The notes under the pieces are model-generated. The model did no database searches. It saw nothing but the letters and a program-made list of their open reading frames with translations, and was not told the origin of the DNA. Source: CF-113 sp035308345 (lineage in GTDB: Bacteria; Chloroflexota; Ktedonobacteria; Ktedonobacterales; Ktedonobacteraceae). From it: DNA of 14,171 nucleotides. Position 1 is the stretch's first letter; the number at the start of each line of letters is the position of its first letter. Below are positions 1-6,341 of this stretch, piece after piece. A program made the translations under genes and the position numbers. The stretch lies in the NCBI GenBank assembly GCA_035308345.1, contig DATGGW010000037.1, positions 1 through 14,171 on the forward strand, written 5' to 3'.

Positions 1-433
1 TGCGTGTTGATTTCATGCAGCGTACAACGGTGATCGCCATACCCAGCCGATCAGGGTCCAGTTGCCCGAGCGCCTGGCGTATGATAAGCGTGCTGAGTGA
101 CCAGAAGCGCATTTCCCTCCGGGTGTTGGCGCGCGCAGATAATACGCTTGCAATGAATTGGGAAGGGATATCTCTCGAAGCGTCATCTGCGCCTGGCGCT
201 AATATTTCAGTGTATTCATCGCCGAGCAGTTCAATGAACTGTTCGCGATACTCAGGTAACACATTCAAAAGTTGTTTGAGGTTCTGCGGGCGGGGATCGC
301 TGTCTCCGTCCACCCAGCGGTTGAGAGTGATAGGTTGAACGCCCAGTTCGTCGAAAATACGCTGCTTGACGCGAGCATCCTGAATAATCATTCCCAGAAG
401 TTGACGCCAGTCCTTCGCATTCTCGTATTGCAT
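1..433 (-). CDS. HTH DNA-binding regulator, N-terminal part (runs off left edge)
   Basis: I translated the minus strand from the ATG at 433. It stays open for 144 codons to the window edge, so the C-terminus is missing. Residues about 8-60 look like an XRE-type helix-turn-helix, with the recognition segment near ELGVQPITLNRW (residues 27-38) and a following amphipathic stretch. Residues 100-144 are a linker running into what may be a sensor domain. Proteins of this build in Ktedonobacteria often carry a GAF domain next, but that part is not in the window, so the sensor assignment is inference. An RBS-like GAGGG lies about 7-8 bases before the ATG, and a strong promoter lies at 485-513 with a leader of about 45 nt. 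Likely a cytoplasmic transcription regulator; targets unknown. Confidence 0.75.
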   Translation of the reverse strand, partial: MQYENAKDWRQLLGMIIQDARVKQRIFDELGVQPITLNRWVDGDSDPRPQNLKQLLNVLPEYREQFIELLGDEYTEILAPGADDASRDIPSQFIASVLSARANTRREMRFWSLSTLIIRQALGQLDPDRLGMAITVVRCMKSTR

Positions 434-484
434 ACTATTACCCTCTACTACCAGAACTATTTACAAATGCGCATAGTGAACACC

Positions 485-513
485 ATGATAGCAATTTAGC
501 GCGCGAACGTCAA
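485..513 (-). promoter_or_regulatory. Sigma-70-type promoter of the HTH regulator
   Basis: On the minus strand TTGACG (513-508), a 17-bp spacer and TATCAT (490-485) each match the consensus at five of six bases. The predicted start near 478 gives a leader of about 45 nt to the ATG at 433. Confidence 0.65.
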
Positions 514-534
514 CATGTCGAGGCGTGGAGGTTT

Positions 535-621
535 CCACCATAATTCGGGGTCCGGGAGCCGGGGCTACTCTTGCGGTTGCCCCTACCATAGACGAGGATT
601 CTAATCTCCGATTTATGGTGG
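535..621. repeat. 87-bp foldback with 14-bp imperfect inverted arms
   Basis: The arms CCACCATAATTCGG (535-548) and CCGATTTATGGTGG (608-621) are inverted copies with one mismatch. Between them is a G+C-rich hairpin, GGGGC (561-565) with GCCCC (579-583), whose loop region contains CTTGCGG (570-576). The stretch lies between the regulator promoter and the end of the transporter operon, and contains no convincing ORF. There is no T-run beside the arms, so it is not a typical intrinsic terminator. It could be a small MITE-like element or a structured 3' UTR of the operon. I saw no target-site duplication. Confidence 0.5.
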
Positions 622-629
622 TACCTTCA

Positions 630-836
630 CTAACGTTTCCCCCTGGCTTCACGGTAAAGCGTGGCTGATAGTATAACCAGCACGGCAACGATCAAAATCG
701 GGCCTATGGCAACTCGCAACGGGGCTAATGCAGCAACGTAGCCGATGAGTCCAAGCGCAATTGCAACAATCAGGACGCCGATCAGAATAATCATGTCACC
801 GACAATAAAGTTGTAAATGGCTTTAATGGCCTTCAT
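630..836 (-). CDS. 68-aa two-span hydrophobic membrane protein
   Basis: Starts at the ATG at 836, preceded by a strong GGAGGAGG-type RBS (rc of the CTCCTCC run near 843-850). Its ATG overlaps the stop of the upstream transporter as ATGA (836-833), which suggests translational coupling. A longer open frame continues upstream but lies inside the transporter gene, so this start is preferred. The protein has a short amphipathic head (1-12), two hydrophobic segments (about 13-36 and 42-61), and a basic tail ending in ARGKR. No family recognised. The position makes an accessory subunit of the adjacent transporter plausible, but this is inference from gene order only. Confidence 0.7.
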   Translation of the reverse strand: MKAIKAIYNFIVGDMIILIGVLIVAIALGLIGYVAALAPLRVAIGPILIVAVLVILSATLYREARGKR

Positions 837-1645
837 GAACGCACCTCCTCCTGAGCTTCTACGCTCACAATATCGTGTGGCGCTCCAGCGGCAGCCAGTT
901 GATGCCGTTTCTGCTGCTTCAGGAGGGTCACCAGTAGATAAGACGCCAGCAGGAAGATGGCAGCCAGTATTGGAATAAACGCGTCCGACAGAGGCCAATC
1001 ATAGTGGAAGCCTTCACCCGACCAGAAAGTGCCGAAAGAGGTGAGCATAATCCCAACCACAAACTTGAGTGTATTCTCAGGCACCTTCTTCAGCGGAGCT
1101 TTGACAAGTATTCCGGCGCAGATTACCAGGACGCCTGCAATGGCTGCGCCGATGGCAGCAGATGTAATTCCACTGGAGGTTGCCGCTTTCGAAATGCTGC
1201 TGCCGAAGGTGATAACGATAAAGGCAACCTCCAGCCCTTCCAGTAGTACAGCTTTATAGGCAAGAGCGACGCCGAAAGGGTGCAGGCGCGGCGCTATAGT
1301 CTCCCCGCGCGCGCGGATTTCCGCCATTTTTTCTTCAAAGATGGCTTCCTCATCGTGAAGAGCTTTCAGTCCGCTATAGCGCAGGATAGCTTTTTTCAGC
1401 CATTTCAAACCGAAAAGAATTAGAATTATGCCTACCACAAGACGTAAAACATTGATGGGTATCAATTGCACGATTGCCACACCGAGCGTGGCGACAATCA
1501 ATGCGAGCGTGGCTGCGGCCGCGAATGCTCCAACAAGCGAACTGCGCCAGTTTATTGTAACGCCGACGACAAGCACTATGGTAAAAGCTTCGACAAATTC
1601 GACTGCCGAGGCAAGAAATGCTGCCGAAGCGATAGCCCATTGCAT
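833..1645 (-). CDS. COG4280-like multispan membrane protein, FTR1-type ExxE motifs
   Basis: A 270-aa polytopic membrane protein. The ATG at 1645 is chosen because AAAGGAG lies eight bases upstream; an upstream ATG at 1687 has no such site and adds an unlikely Cys/Arg-rich head. About six to seven hydrophobic segments fall in two halves. Each half opens with an acidic membrane motif: EFVE (residues 16-19) and EGLE (136-139). Such ExxE pairs resemble those of FTR1 iron permeases and of GDT1-type cation transporters, so a metal-ion transport role is reasonable. I recall this sequence type as the uncharacterised COG4280 group; substrate unknown. A hydrophilic loop (about 90-122) separates the halves. 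It is first in an operon with the 68-aa membrane protein through a 4-base overlap. Confidence 0.75.
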   Translation of the reverse strand: MQWAIASAAFLASAVEFVEAFTIVLVVGVTINWRSSLVGAFAAAATLALIVATLGVAIVQLIPINVLRLVVGIILILFGLKWLKKAILRYSGLKALHDEEAIFEEKMAEIRARGETIAPRLHPFGVALAYKAVLLEGLEVAFIVITFGSSISKAATSSGITSAAIGAAIAGVLVICAGILVKAPLKKVPENTLKFVVGIMLTSFGTFWSGEGFHYDWPLSDAFIPILAAIFLLASYLLVTLLKQQKRHQLAAAGAPHDIVSVEAQEEVRS

Positions 1646-1682
1646 GCAACAAACTCCTTTTCTGCTCCAACACGGATAACGA

Positions 1683-1701
1683 GGCACCCCTTGCGGGCGC
1701 C
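1683..1701. repeat. Short G+C-rich hairpin with CTTGC loop
   Basis: GGCACCC (1683-1689) and GGGCGCC (1695-1701) form a seven-pair stem with one A-C mismatch and loop CTTGC. It lies between the putative -10 element (1717-1722) and the transporter RBS, so it would be in the 5' leader. It shares the CTTGCGG loop region with the hairpins at 561-583 and 8024-8044. Confidence 0.4.
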
Positions 1702-1716
1702 AGGTTTTCTCTGCTT

Positions 1717-1722
1717 ATTGTA
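1717..1722 (-). promoter_or_regulatory. Candidate -10 element for the transporter operon
   Basis: TACAAT reads on the minus strand, about 72 bases before the ATG at 1645. No good -35 hexamer lies at 16-18 bp, so this is a weak call resting on the -10 match and position. Confidence 0.3.
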
Positions 1723-1744
1723 ACACAAAAAGGAGTCAGGCGAT

Positions 1745-2602
1745 TTACTTCTTTGAGGCGATGAGTTGCAGCCAGTTACGCGGCGTCGCAGTGATCCCCA
1801 GTTCCTGGCCTGCCTGGTAGACGGCGGCTTGCAGAGCAGCCGCCCCAAGAGGCAGCGGCACTCCCGGCAATGCGCCCTCGATAAAGAGCCAGTAATGGCC
1901 GATATCGCACCACGCATCCATCGAAATATGACCGATCTCCTGGAACGCTTTTACGTGCTCGAAACCGCCATGTTTCAATTGGCCGATGTATTCGTCACGG
2001 TTGAGCCACTGCATCGCCATAGCTTTTTCCTCGCGCGACAGGTGGACTTCGGGATGTTCCTGGTGCAGCCAGCGAACCGCGCGGCGGGTCCAGAGTCGAT
2101 AGAAACGTTCTGTTCCCTCAACGTAGGTTCCCTCAAAGAAGCCGCTATTGCAAGCAAAGATGCCGTCGGGAGCAAGGATACTCGCCATAAGCCGGAACGC
2201 AGCAAGTTTATCGGGTACGAGATGGATGGCGTTACAGAAGAAAGCGGCGTCAGCGTTCTGAACAATGTAAGGCAGGTCGGCAGCCTCACCTTGAATAAAT
2301 TCCGCTCTGGCGCCTATGGCTTCCATGCTCTTTTGCGCCCGTCGCAGTGCCTCCGCCGAGGGGTCAACGCCAATAATGCGCACCTGGCGCCGCTGGCGTT
2401 GCATTTCTTGCGCGATCAAGCGCGTGACCGCTCCCGTGCCACATGCCATATCGACGATGGTCAGTGTCGCGTTAGCAGGACGAGACGCAAGGGAGGCGAG
2501 CGCCTGGCGGACAAGCGAGCGGTTGATCTCGGTGTAAAACGGATGAGCCGCGAATGCCTCAAATGTGAATTGGTTCGTTTCCTCGGTTTCAATCATACTC
2601 AT
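1745..2602 (-). CDS. Class I SAM-dependent methyltransferase
   Basis: A 285-aa protein with a Rossmann methyltransferase core. Motif I is DMACGTGAV (residues 51-59), the acidic end of strand 2 is GVD (78-80), and GEAADLPY follows as the motif before strand 4. The N-terminal 40 residues and the region after about 160 are substrate-side and lineage-specific, so the acceptor cannot be named. AAGGAG lies about eight bases before the ATG at 2602. The gene follows the FabG-like gene by 91 bp on the same strand, and I see no strong promoter in that gap, so the two may be cotranscribed. Expected in the cytoplasm. Fold call is firm, substrate unknown. Confidence 0.85.
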   Translation of the reverse strand: MSMIETEETNQFTFEAFAAHPFYTEINRSLVRQALASLASRPANATLTIVDMACGTGAVTRLIAQEMQRQRRQVRIIGVDPSAEALRRAQKSMEAIGARAEFIQGEAADLPYIVQNADAAFFCNAIHLVPDKLAAFRLMASILAPDGIFACNSGFFEGTYVEGTERFYRLWTRRAVRWLHQEHPEVHLSREEKAMAMQWLNRDEYIGQLKHGGFEHVKAFQEIGHISMDAWCDIGHYWLFIEGALPGVPLPLGAAALQAAVYQAGQELGITATPRNWLQLIASKK

Positions 2603-2693
2603 GGGCAGTCTCCTTTAAAAGAACCAGCATTTACCACTTAGAGGAGAACTGCGCCCATTTTGTTTCGCGAATCTGGTTAGAATTTACTAAGAA

Positions 2694-3458
2694 TCAAATA
2701 TGCATTGACATACCGCCATCTACACCCAGTATCTGGCCGGTGATATAGCTAGCTTCTGGCAGACACAGGAAGTTGATGGCCGCCGCAATTTCTTCGGGGG
2801 CGCCAAATCGTCCCAGCGGCGTGACATCGAGCATGAATTTACGCTGCTGTTCTGTTAATATCGAGGTGAGTTCGGTGGGTATAAAACCCGGCGCGATCGC
2901 GTTGGCGGTTATGTTGCGGCTGGCCATCTCCCGCGCCGTGCTGATGGTTAGCGCGATGATGGCGGCTTTAGATGCGCTGTAGTTGGCTTGACCGGCGTTG
3001 CCTAACAAACCGGCCGGCGAAGAAATATTGACAATGCGTCCCCAACGCGCTTTCATCATGCCACGTAGCGCAGCTTTTGTGCAAAGAAACGCTGAACGCA
3101 AATTGGTCTGCATAACATGCTCGAAGTCGTTCAGTGACATCTGTATAATCAGTTTGTCGCGTGTGGTGCCGGCGTTGTTGACCAGGATAGAGATCGGGCC
3201 GAGAGCGCCGCTGGCTTCCGCGAAGAGTCGTGTCACCTCTTCCTCCTCGCTTACGTCGGCCTGGATGGAGATACAACGCCTCCCCAATGCCTCGACACTC
3301 TCCTTTGCTTCGGCTGCTGCCCTGCTATTGCTGCGATAATTGATGATAATATCTGCCCCGGACTGCGCCAGGCGTAATGCGGTTGCCCGCCCAATGCCCT
3401 GACTACTGCCTGTCACAAGGGCGGTTTTGCCTGCTAATGGCAAATCCTGTTCTGCCAT
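2694..3458 (-). CDS. fabG: FabG-like 3-oxoacyl-ACP reductase (SDR family)
   Basis: A 254-aa classical short-chain dehydrogenase/reductase. It shows the NAD(P)-binding loop GSSQGIG (17-23), NNAG (94-97), and the catalytic set N119, S147, Y160, K164, with the FabG-like stretch GNAGQANYSASKAA (153-166). FabG reduces 3-oxoacyl-ACP with NADPH in fatty acid elongation. The close match around the active site supports that class, but no other fatty-acid genes are adjacent and bacteria often carry many FabG paralogues, so it may act on another 3-oxoacyl thioester. A GGAGGAGAG RBS lies about nine bases before the ATG at 3458, and a TATACT -10 candidate is at 3522-3517. The methyltransferase follows downstream on the same strand. 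Confidence 0.8.
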   Translation of the reverse strand: MAEQDLPLAGKTALVTGSSQGIGRATALRLAQSGADIIINYRSNSRAAAEAKESVEALGRRCISIQADVSEEEEVTRLFAEASGALGPISILVNNAGTTRDKLIIQMSLNDFEHVMQTNLRSAFLCTKAALRGMMKARWGRIVNISSPAGLLGNAGQANYSASKAAIIALTISTAREMASRNITANAIAPGFIPTELTSILTEQQRKFMLDVTPLGRFGAPEEIAAAINFLCLPEASYITGQILGVDGGMSMHI

Positions 3459-3516
3459 ACTATTTTCTCTCCTCCGGCGTTGCTTTTAACCTCACCGCAT
3501 CCGCTACTTTGCTGGT

Positions 3517-3522
3517 AGTATA
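3517..3522 (-). promoter_or_regulatory. Candidate -10 element for the FabG-like gene
   Basis: TATACT on the minus strand, about 60 bases before the ATG at 3458, inside the 117-bp gap between the pentapeptide gene and the reductase. The -35 region at 17 bp is poor. Confidence 0.35.
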
Positions 3523-3575
3523 GCACAAATTAACACTCTGGCTTCTACCCGGGCATCGCAAGATTCGAGAACTGG

Positions 3576-4469
3576 CTAACCTGCCATTGCTCGTTTTGTA
3601 CTGTTTTGCCCTATTCTGGGGATGGCTGTATCAAGCGCTCCAGTTTGCGTATTTTCTGCTTTATCCGCTTGAAGATCTGCTGCTCCTGCGAGCGGCTGAT
3701 CATCGTTTTTCGTGAGAGTAGCTGGCATACGCTTCCTGGTAATGTCGATTTCCGGGTCGAGTTGCGTAGTATGATCGTAGCTAGCATCGTAAAGTTGCTG
3801 TGAGGTCAGGTTGCGTGCGTGTAACAAATTAGCCCCATTCAGAATGGCCCGGTGCAGGTCAGCTACCAACAAGTTAGTCTCTTCCAGGTTAGCTCCGCGC
3901 AGATCGGCATCTATCAGGTTGGTTCCAACCAGGTTAGCTCCCGCCAGATTCGCCCCGGCGAGGCAGGCGTCGCGCAAATCAGCCATGTAGAAATTGGCTC
4001 CGGCAAGCTGCGCATCGCGGAAATTCACCTGTCCCAGGAAGCGATGAGAGAAGTCGCGCTGGCGCAGGTCTGCCTGGTAAAATGTCGGCGGCCGCCAGTT
4101 GGCGGGCGCGTGGAAAAAATGATGCTGCCCATCTAACGCTAGTGGAGTTTCCTCAACCTTTGGCAATGTGTCGAGCGTATATTCCAGGCTTAACTTTTGC
4201 GAGTGATCATTAAATCTGACTTCCCACTGCTTCCATTCCTCCTGTATTCGCTGCACCTGCCCGGTGAGTTGTTGTTCGACTTCTGACATATGCTTATGCT
4301 GGCGCGCTTCCCATGCTAGTTGATGTCCACCCTGGGCATACTCCCATGCTTTACGCTCGATAAGCCCCTCCGAGAGCATGCGATGTTGAATGCGCAATGC
4401 CAGTAATACTCCAAGCAGCGCCGTCAAAAAACTGATAATGCCTCCAACTATTAATAACTTTATCATCAT
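3576..4469 (-). CDS. Membrane-anchored pentapeptide-repeat protein
   Basis: A 297-aa protein with three parts. A hydrophobic N-terminal segment (about residues 3-26) looks like an uncleaved signal anchor. A polar Gln/Glu/Lys-rich stretch (27-100) is probably helical or coiled coil. Residues about 131-215 hold 17 successive pentapeptides of the A(D/N)LXX type, such as LAGANLAGANLVGTNL (170-185), which should form a right-handed quadrilateral beta-helix. The polar C-terminal tail (about 222-297) is unlike any domain I know. Pentapeptide proteins include DNA mimics such as Qnr/MfpA, but most membrane-tethered ones have no assigned role. The start is ambiguous between ATG 4469 and ATG 4466; AAGGG lies upstream. 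Single-gene unit with its own 219-bp upstream region shared divergently with the GBBH-N gene. Confidence 0.8.
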   Translation of the reverse strand: MMIKLLIVGGIISFLTALLGVLLALRIQHRMLSEGLIERKAWEYAQGGHQLAWEARQHKHMSEVEQQLTGQVQRIQEEWKQWEVRFNDHSQKLSLEYTLDTLPKVEETPLALDGQHHFFHAPANWRPPTFYQADLRQRDFSHRFLGQVNFRDAQLAGANFYMADLRDACLAGANLAGANLVGTNLIDADLRGANLEETNLLVADLHRAILNGANLLHARNLTSQQLYDASYDHTTQLDPEIDITRKRMPATLTKNDDQPLAGAADLQADKAENTQTGALDTAIPRIGQNSTKRAMAG

Positions 4470-4603
4470 GCTTCGCCCTTATTTCTCTTTTTGCATACAT
4501 ATACCTGAAAGATACAGAGCATTTATCTACGCCGGTCTATTTCGTAAGACGGAGTTTATATATATCAGTAACGCTTAATGGATTTTGGGTTACCTCCTAT
4601 CTG

Positions 4604-4632
4604 TAGACGATACTCTCGAAAAAACATATAAT
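4604..4632 (+). promoter_or_regulatory. Sigma-70-type promoter of the GBBH-N/DUF971 gene
   Basis: TAGACG (4604-4609), a 17-bp spacer and a perfect TATAAT (4627-4632). The predicted start near 4639 leaves a leader of about 50 nt before the ATG at 4689. The rest of the 4470-4688 gap is A+T-rich and shows no ORF. Confidence 0.65.
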
Positions 4633-4688
4633 ACCCATGTGAAGGGACGCGATGCAATTCTGGAAGCCTATCCATTAAGAGGAAATAG

Positions 4689-5039
4689 ATGAGTCAATAT
4701 AAACACCCGACGCCGCTCTCATTCTTGCTGGATGACGAAAAGCGACAACTTACCCTGACCTGGAGCGATGAACACGAGAGCGTGCATAGTTGGGAAGCCT
4801 TAAGATGGGCCTGCCCGTGCGCCTGGTGCGCGGGCGAGGGCAGCCAGCCCGGTATGCTTCAGAACAAAACCAGTCTGAGTGTCGAGGAAACCACGCTGGT
4901 GGATGTGCAGCCTGTTGGACGCTATGGCCTGACCCCTGTCTGGGAAGATGGGCACAAAACGGGCATCTTTACCTACGAAAAGCTGCGTGCCAGTTGCGAA
5001 TGCGACCAGTGCCGCAACAAACGGTATTCTGTTAAATAG
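4689..5039 (+). CDS. GBBH-like N-terminal domain protein (DUF971), zinc site
   Basis: A 116-aa protein matching the gamma-butyrobetaine hydroxylase-like N-terminal domain. Signatures are LRWACPCAWC (38-47), the VGRYGLTPVWEDGH run (76-89), TGIFTYEKLR (91-100). In human BBOX1 the equivalent Cys-x-Cys-x2-Cys plus a later His bind zinc; here these would be C42, C44, C47 and H89. Unusually, a second CECDQC motif (C103, C105, C108) follows near the C-terminus. Standalone bacterial DUF971 proteins lack the oxygenase domain and are often linked to Fe-S or metal homeostasis, but this copy has no such neighbour. AGAGGA lies six bases before the ATG; it has its own promoter and terminator, so it is monocistronic. 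Confidence 0.85.
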   Translation: MSQYKHPTPLSFLLDDEKRQLTLTWSDEHESVHSWEALRWACPCAWCAGEGSQPGMLQNKTSLSVEETTLVDVQPVGRYGLTPVWEDGHKTGIFTYEKLRASCECDQCRNKRYSVK

Positions 5040-5057
5040 CGATCCACGCTCGATGAG

Positions 5058-5098
5058 AAAGCGGCAGCTAGCCTATTTGGGGAATGCTGCCGCTTTTT
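5058..5098 (+). terminator. Intrinsic terminator after the GBBH-N gene
   Basis: AAAGCGGCAGC (5058-5068) pairs perfectly with GCTGCCGCTTT (5086-5096) around a 17-nt loop, with the T-run continuing to 5098. It sits 18 bases after the stop codon at 5039. Confidence 0.85.
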
Positions 5099-5113
5099 AG
5101 TGTTAAGAATGGT

Positions 5114-5199
5114 TATACTTCTCGTTATTAGTGATGAAAGGCGCGAAAGCGTATCTTTCCTCCGCAAGGAGGCCGAGGATGTTATTACTAATAACGGAG
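5114..5199 (+). promoter_or_regulatory. Candidate structured leader covering small-ORF ribosome sites
   Basis: A TATACT -10 candidate (5114-5119; weak -35) predicts a transcript starting near 5126. From there 5122-5135 can pair with 5184-5197 (14 pairs, two of them wobbles). Inside are two hairpins: 5136-5140 with 5155-5159 continuing into CGC-GAAA-GCG (5142-5151), and CCTCC-GCAA-GGAGG (5159-5172). Both have GNRA loops. The long stem takes in the first two bases of the GGAG site (5196-5199) of the 53-aa gene, and the second hairpin buries a GGAGG. It matches no riboswitch class I know. The fold is read by eye, without energies or covariation. A start near 5126 would trim two to four outer pairs. 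Confidence 0.35.
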
Positions 5200-5206
5200 C
5201 AATGCA

Positions 5207-5368
5207 ATGCCTGTATCTACAACTGCTACGAATGGGATGGATGTCCAAATCCCGGTACGCCGCCGCTTTTTCCCACTCTCAAGACTGGCCATGCGCCTGT
5301 TGATTGCGTTTATCGTTAGCTGGCTGATCGTGCTGGCGTTCTTCGTATCCGGCGCTGTCTCGCACTGA
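5207..5368 (+). CDS. 53-aa single-span membrane protein
   Basis: A small gene read directly from the sequence. The ATG at 5207 has GGAG (5196-5199) with seven-base spacing. The product has a polar head (1-17), a basic patch RRRFFPLSR (18-26), then one hydrophobic span (about 28-51) ending GAVSH. The positive patch before the span predicts N-terminus inside. Codons are mixed and unremarkable. It ends four bases before the stop of the convergent VOC-fold gene (5373), so the two genes meet tail to tail. No family recognised. A competing 46-aa Cys-containing frame (5179-5319) overlaps it; I favour the 53-aa frame because its hydrophobic segment is coherent and the other opens with a run of rare Leu/Ile codons. 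Confidence 0.55.
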   Translation: MPVSTTATNGMDVQIPVRRRFFPLSRLAMRLLIAFIVSWLIVLAFFVSGAVSH

Positions 5369-5372
5369 TCGT

Positions 5373-6185
5373 TTACAATTCTTCCTCCTCGAAGCGCACA
5401 CCGTATCGCCCGCTGAGATAGTCGTACATCTTATCGGCGAAATAGTTAGCGTTGGCAAAGCCCCGGTTCTCAGACTTGATTTCTGAGAGTTGAATCATCA
5501 TTCGTGTATCGCCGTTGCGGTAATGACAGTAGAGCGACCAGCGTTCGTTTCGTTCCAGCAGAGTAAAATCGGATGAGATAGAGCCGGATCCATCGCCTGC
5601 CCGTTCGTGGCGCAGCCGGGCATGGTGAGCAAGATGGTGATAGGCGGCATCCAGGTTATCCACCACAAAACCGATATGGTGCCATCGACTGGGCAGCCCA
5701 TCCGAAAGTGGCGCTTTTTCCGTGCCAAACAGGAAAAGGGCGGTATTGCCGGTTGTCAGCACCGTCTGGTGACGATCATCGCGCACAATCCTCATTCCTA
5801 ACACCTCACTGAAAAACGCTTTAGCATCTTCGCGATCAGCGACAGTAATGGCGAGGTGGTCAAAACCATAGTTCGTCCAACTAACCTCGCCAGCTCCTGC
5901 CGGAACTTCCTTGAGCGGCATCGCTTCGACGTGAAATGTATGTGTCTTGAAGTGCGCCGCACTTTCTCCGATGAACATGTCTGGAAATACTTCATCCCCT
6001 TCCGGCGTTTTAATGCGAATGCGATGCCCAACCAGCAGACCAGGCGGCAGCGCGTGCTCAAGCGCCTCGTGAAATATTTCTTGCGGATCCACTTCACTTT
6101 CATACGACTGCCCGTTCACGAACAGCGTGATGTCGAGCGTTCGCTGCACCTGGTTATTAGAACTTTGCTCTTCCTGGTTTGTCAT
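5373..6185 (-). CDS. VOC/glyoxalase-fold protein with extra N-terminal domain
   Basis: A 270-aa protein with two parts. Residues about 105-235 are a vicinal oxygen chelate domain: YGFDHLAITV at the start, DAKAFFSEVLGM (120-131), RWHHIGFVVDNLDAAYHHL (167-185) and MMIQLSEI (229-236). Candidate metal ligands are H110, H169 or H170, and E235. This fold includes glyoxalase I, extradiol dioxygenases and bleomycin-binding proteins, so the reaction is not fixed. The first 90 residues are a separate domain whose opening, LDITLFVNGQSYESEVDPQE (17-36), resembles the start of plant-type ferredoxin or xanthine-dehydrogenase beta-grasp domains but has no cysteines. The C-terminus is acidic (EEEEL). AAAGGA lies about 11-12 bases before the ATG, a slightly long spacing. 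The upstream gap carries a palindromic operator candidate (6220-6238). Confidence 0.8.
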   Translation of the reverse strand: MTNQEEQSSNNQVQRTLDITLFVNGQSYESEVDPQEIFHEALEHALPPGLLVGHRIRIKTPEGDEVFPDMFIGESAAHFKTHTFHVEAMPLKEVPAGAGEVSWTNYGFDHLAITVADREDAKAFFSEVLGMRIVRDDRHQTVLTTGNTALFLFGTEKAPLSDGLPSRWHHIGFVVDNLDAAYHHLAHHARLRHERAGDGSGSISSDFTLLERNERWSLYCHYRNGDTRMMIQLSEIKSENRGFANANYFADKMYDYLSGRYGVRFEEEEL

Positions 6186-6219
6186 AACAAGTGGTATCCT
6201 TTCTTGTGTTGAAATACTG

Positions 6220-6238
6220 CACTATGAATATCATAGTG
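6220..6238. promoter_or_regulatory. Palindromic operator candidate
   Basis: CACTATGA-ATA-TCATAGTG is a perfect 8-bp-arm inverted repeat. It overlaps a TATGAT -10 candidate (6235-6230, minus) of the VOC-fold gene, whose -35 is poor. A related half-site, CATAGTA, occurs at 6294-6300 near the divergent PNPOx gene, next to a small GTATC-AAAAA-GATAC repeat (6298-6312). Confidence 0.45.
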
Positions 6239-6341
6239 TACCATTTAACCCTGCTGGAGCAAGGTTCCAGTGCAAGTTAGTTCTTTTTTTGAGCATAGTA
6301 TCAAAAAGATACGAAAGGTCGAGGAACAGGAGAAATAAACC

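Noticed and set aside
1766..2641. Long plus-strand open frame opposite the methyltransferase
   Set aside because: Fully antisense to a gene with clear methyltransferase motifs and a good RBS; no domain in the plus-strand product.
5122..5197. Hammerhead ribozyme or known riboswitch in the 5122-5197 fold
   Set aside because: It has GATGA and GAAA pieces, but the hammerhead core order and stem II are absent, and the sequence does not fit c-di-GMP, fluoride, Mn or guanidine aptamer motifs that I know.
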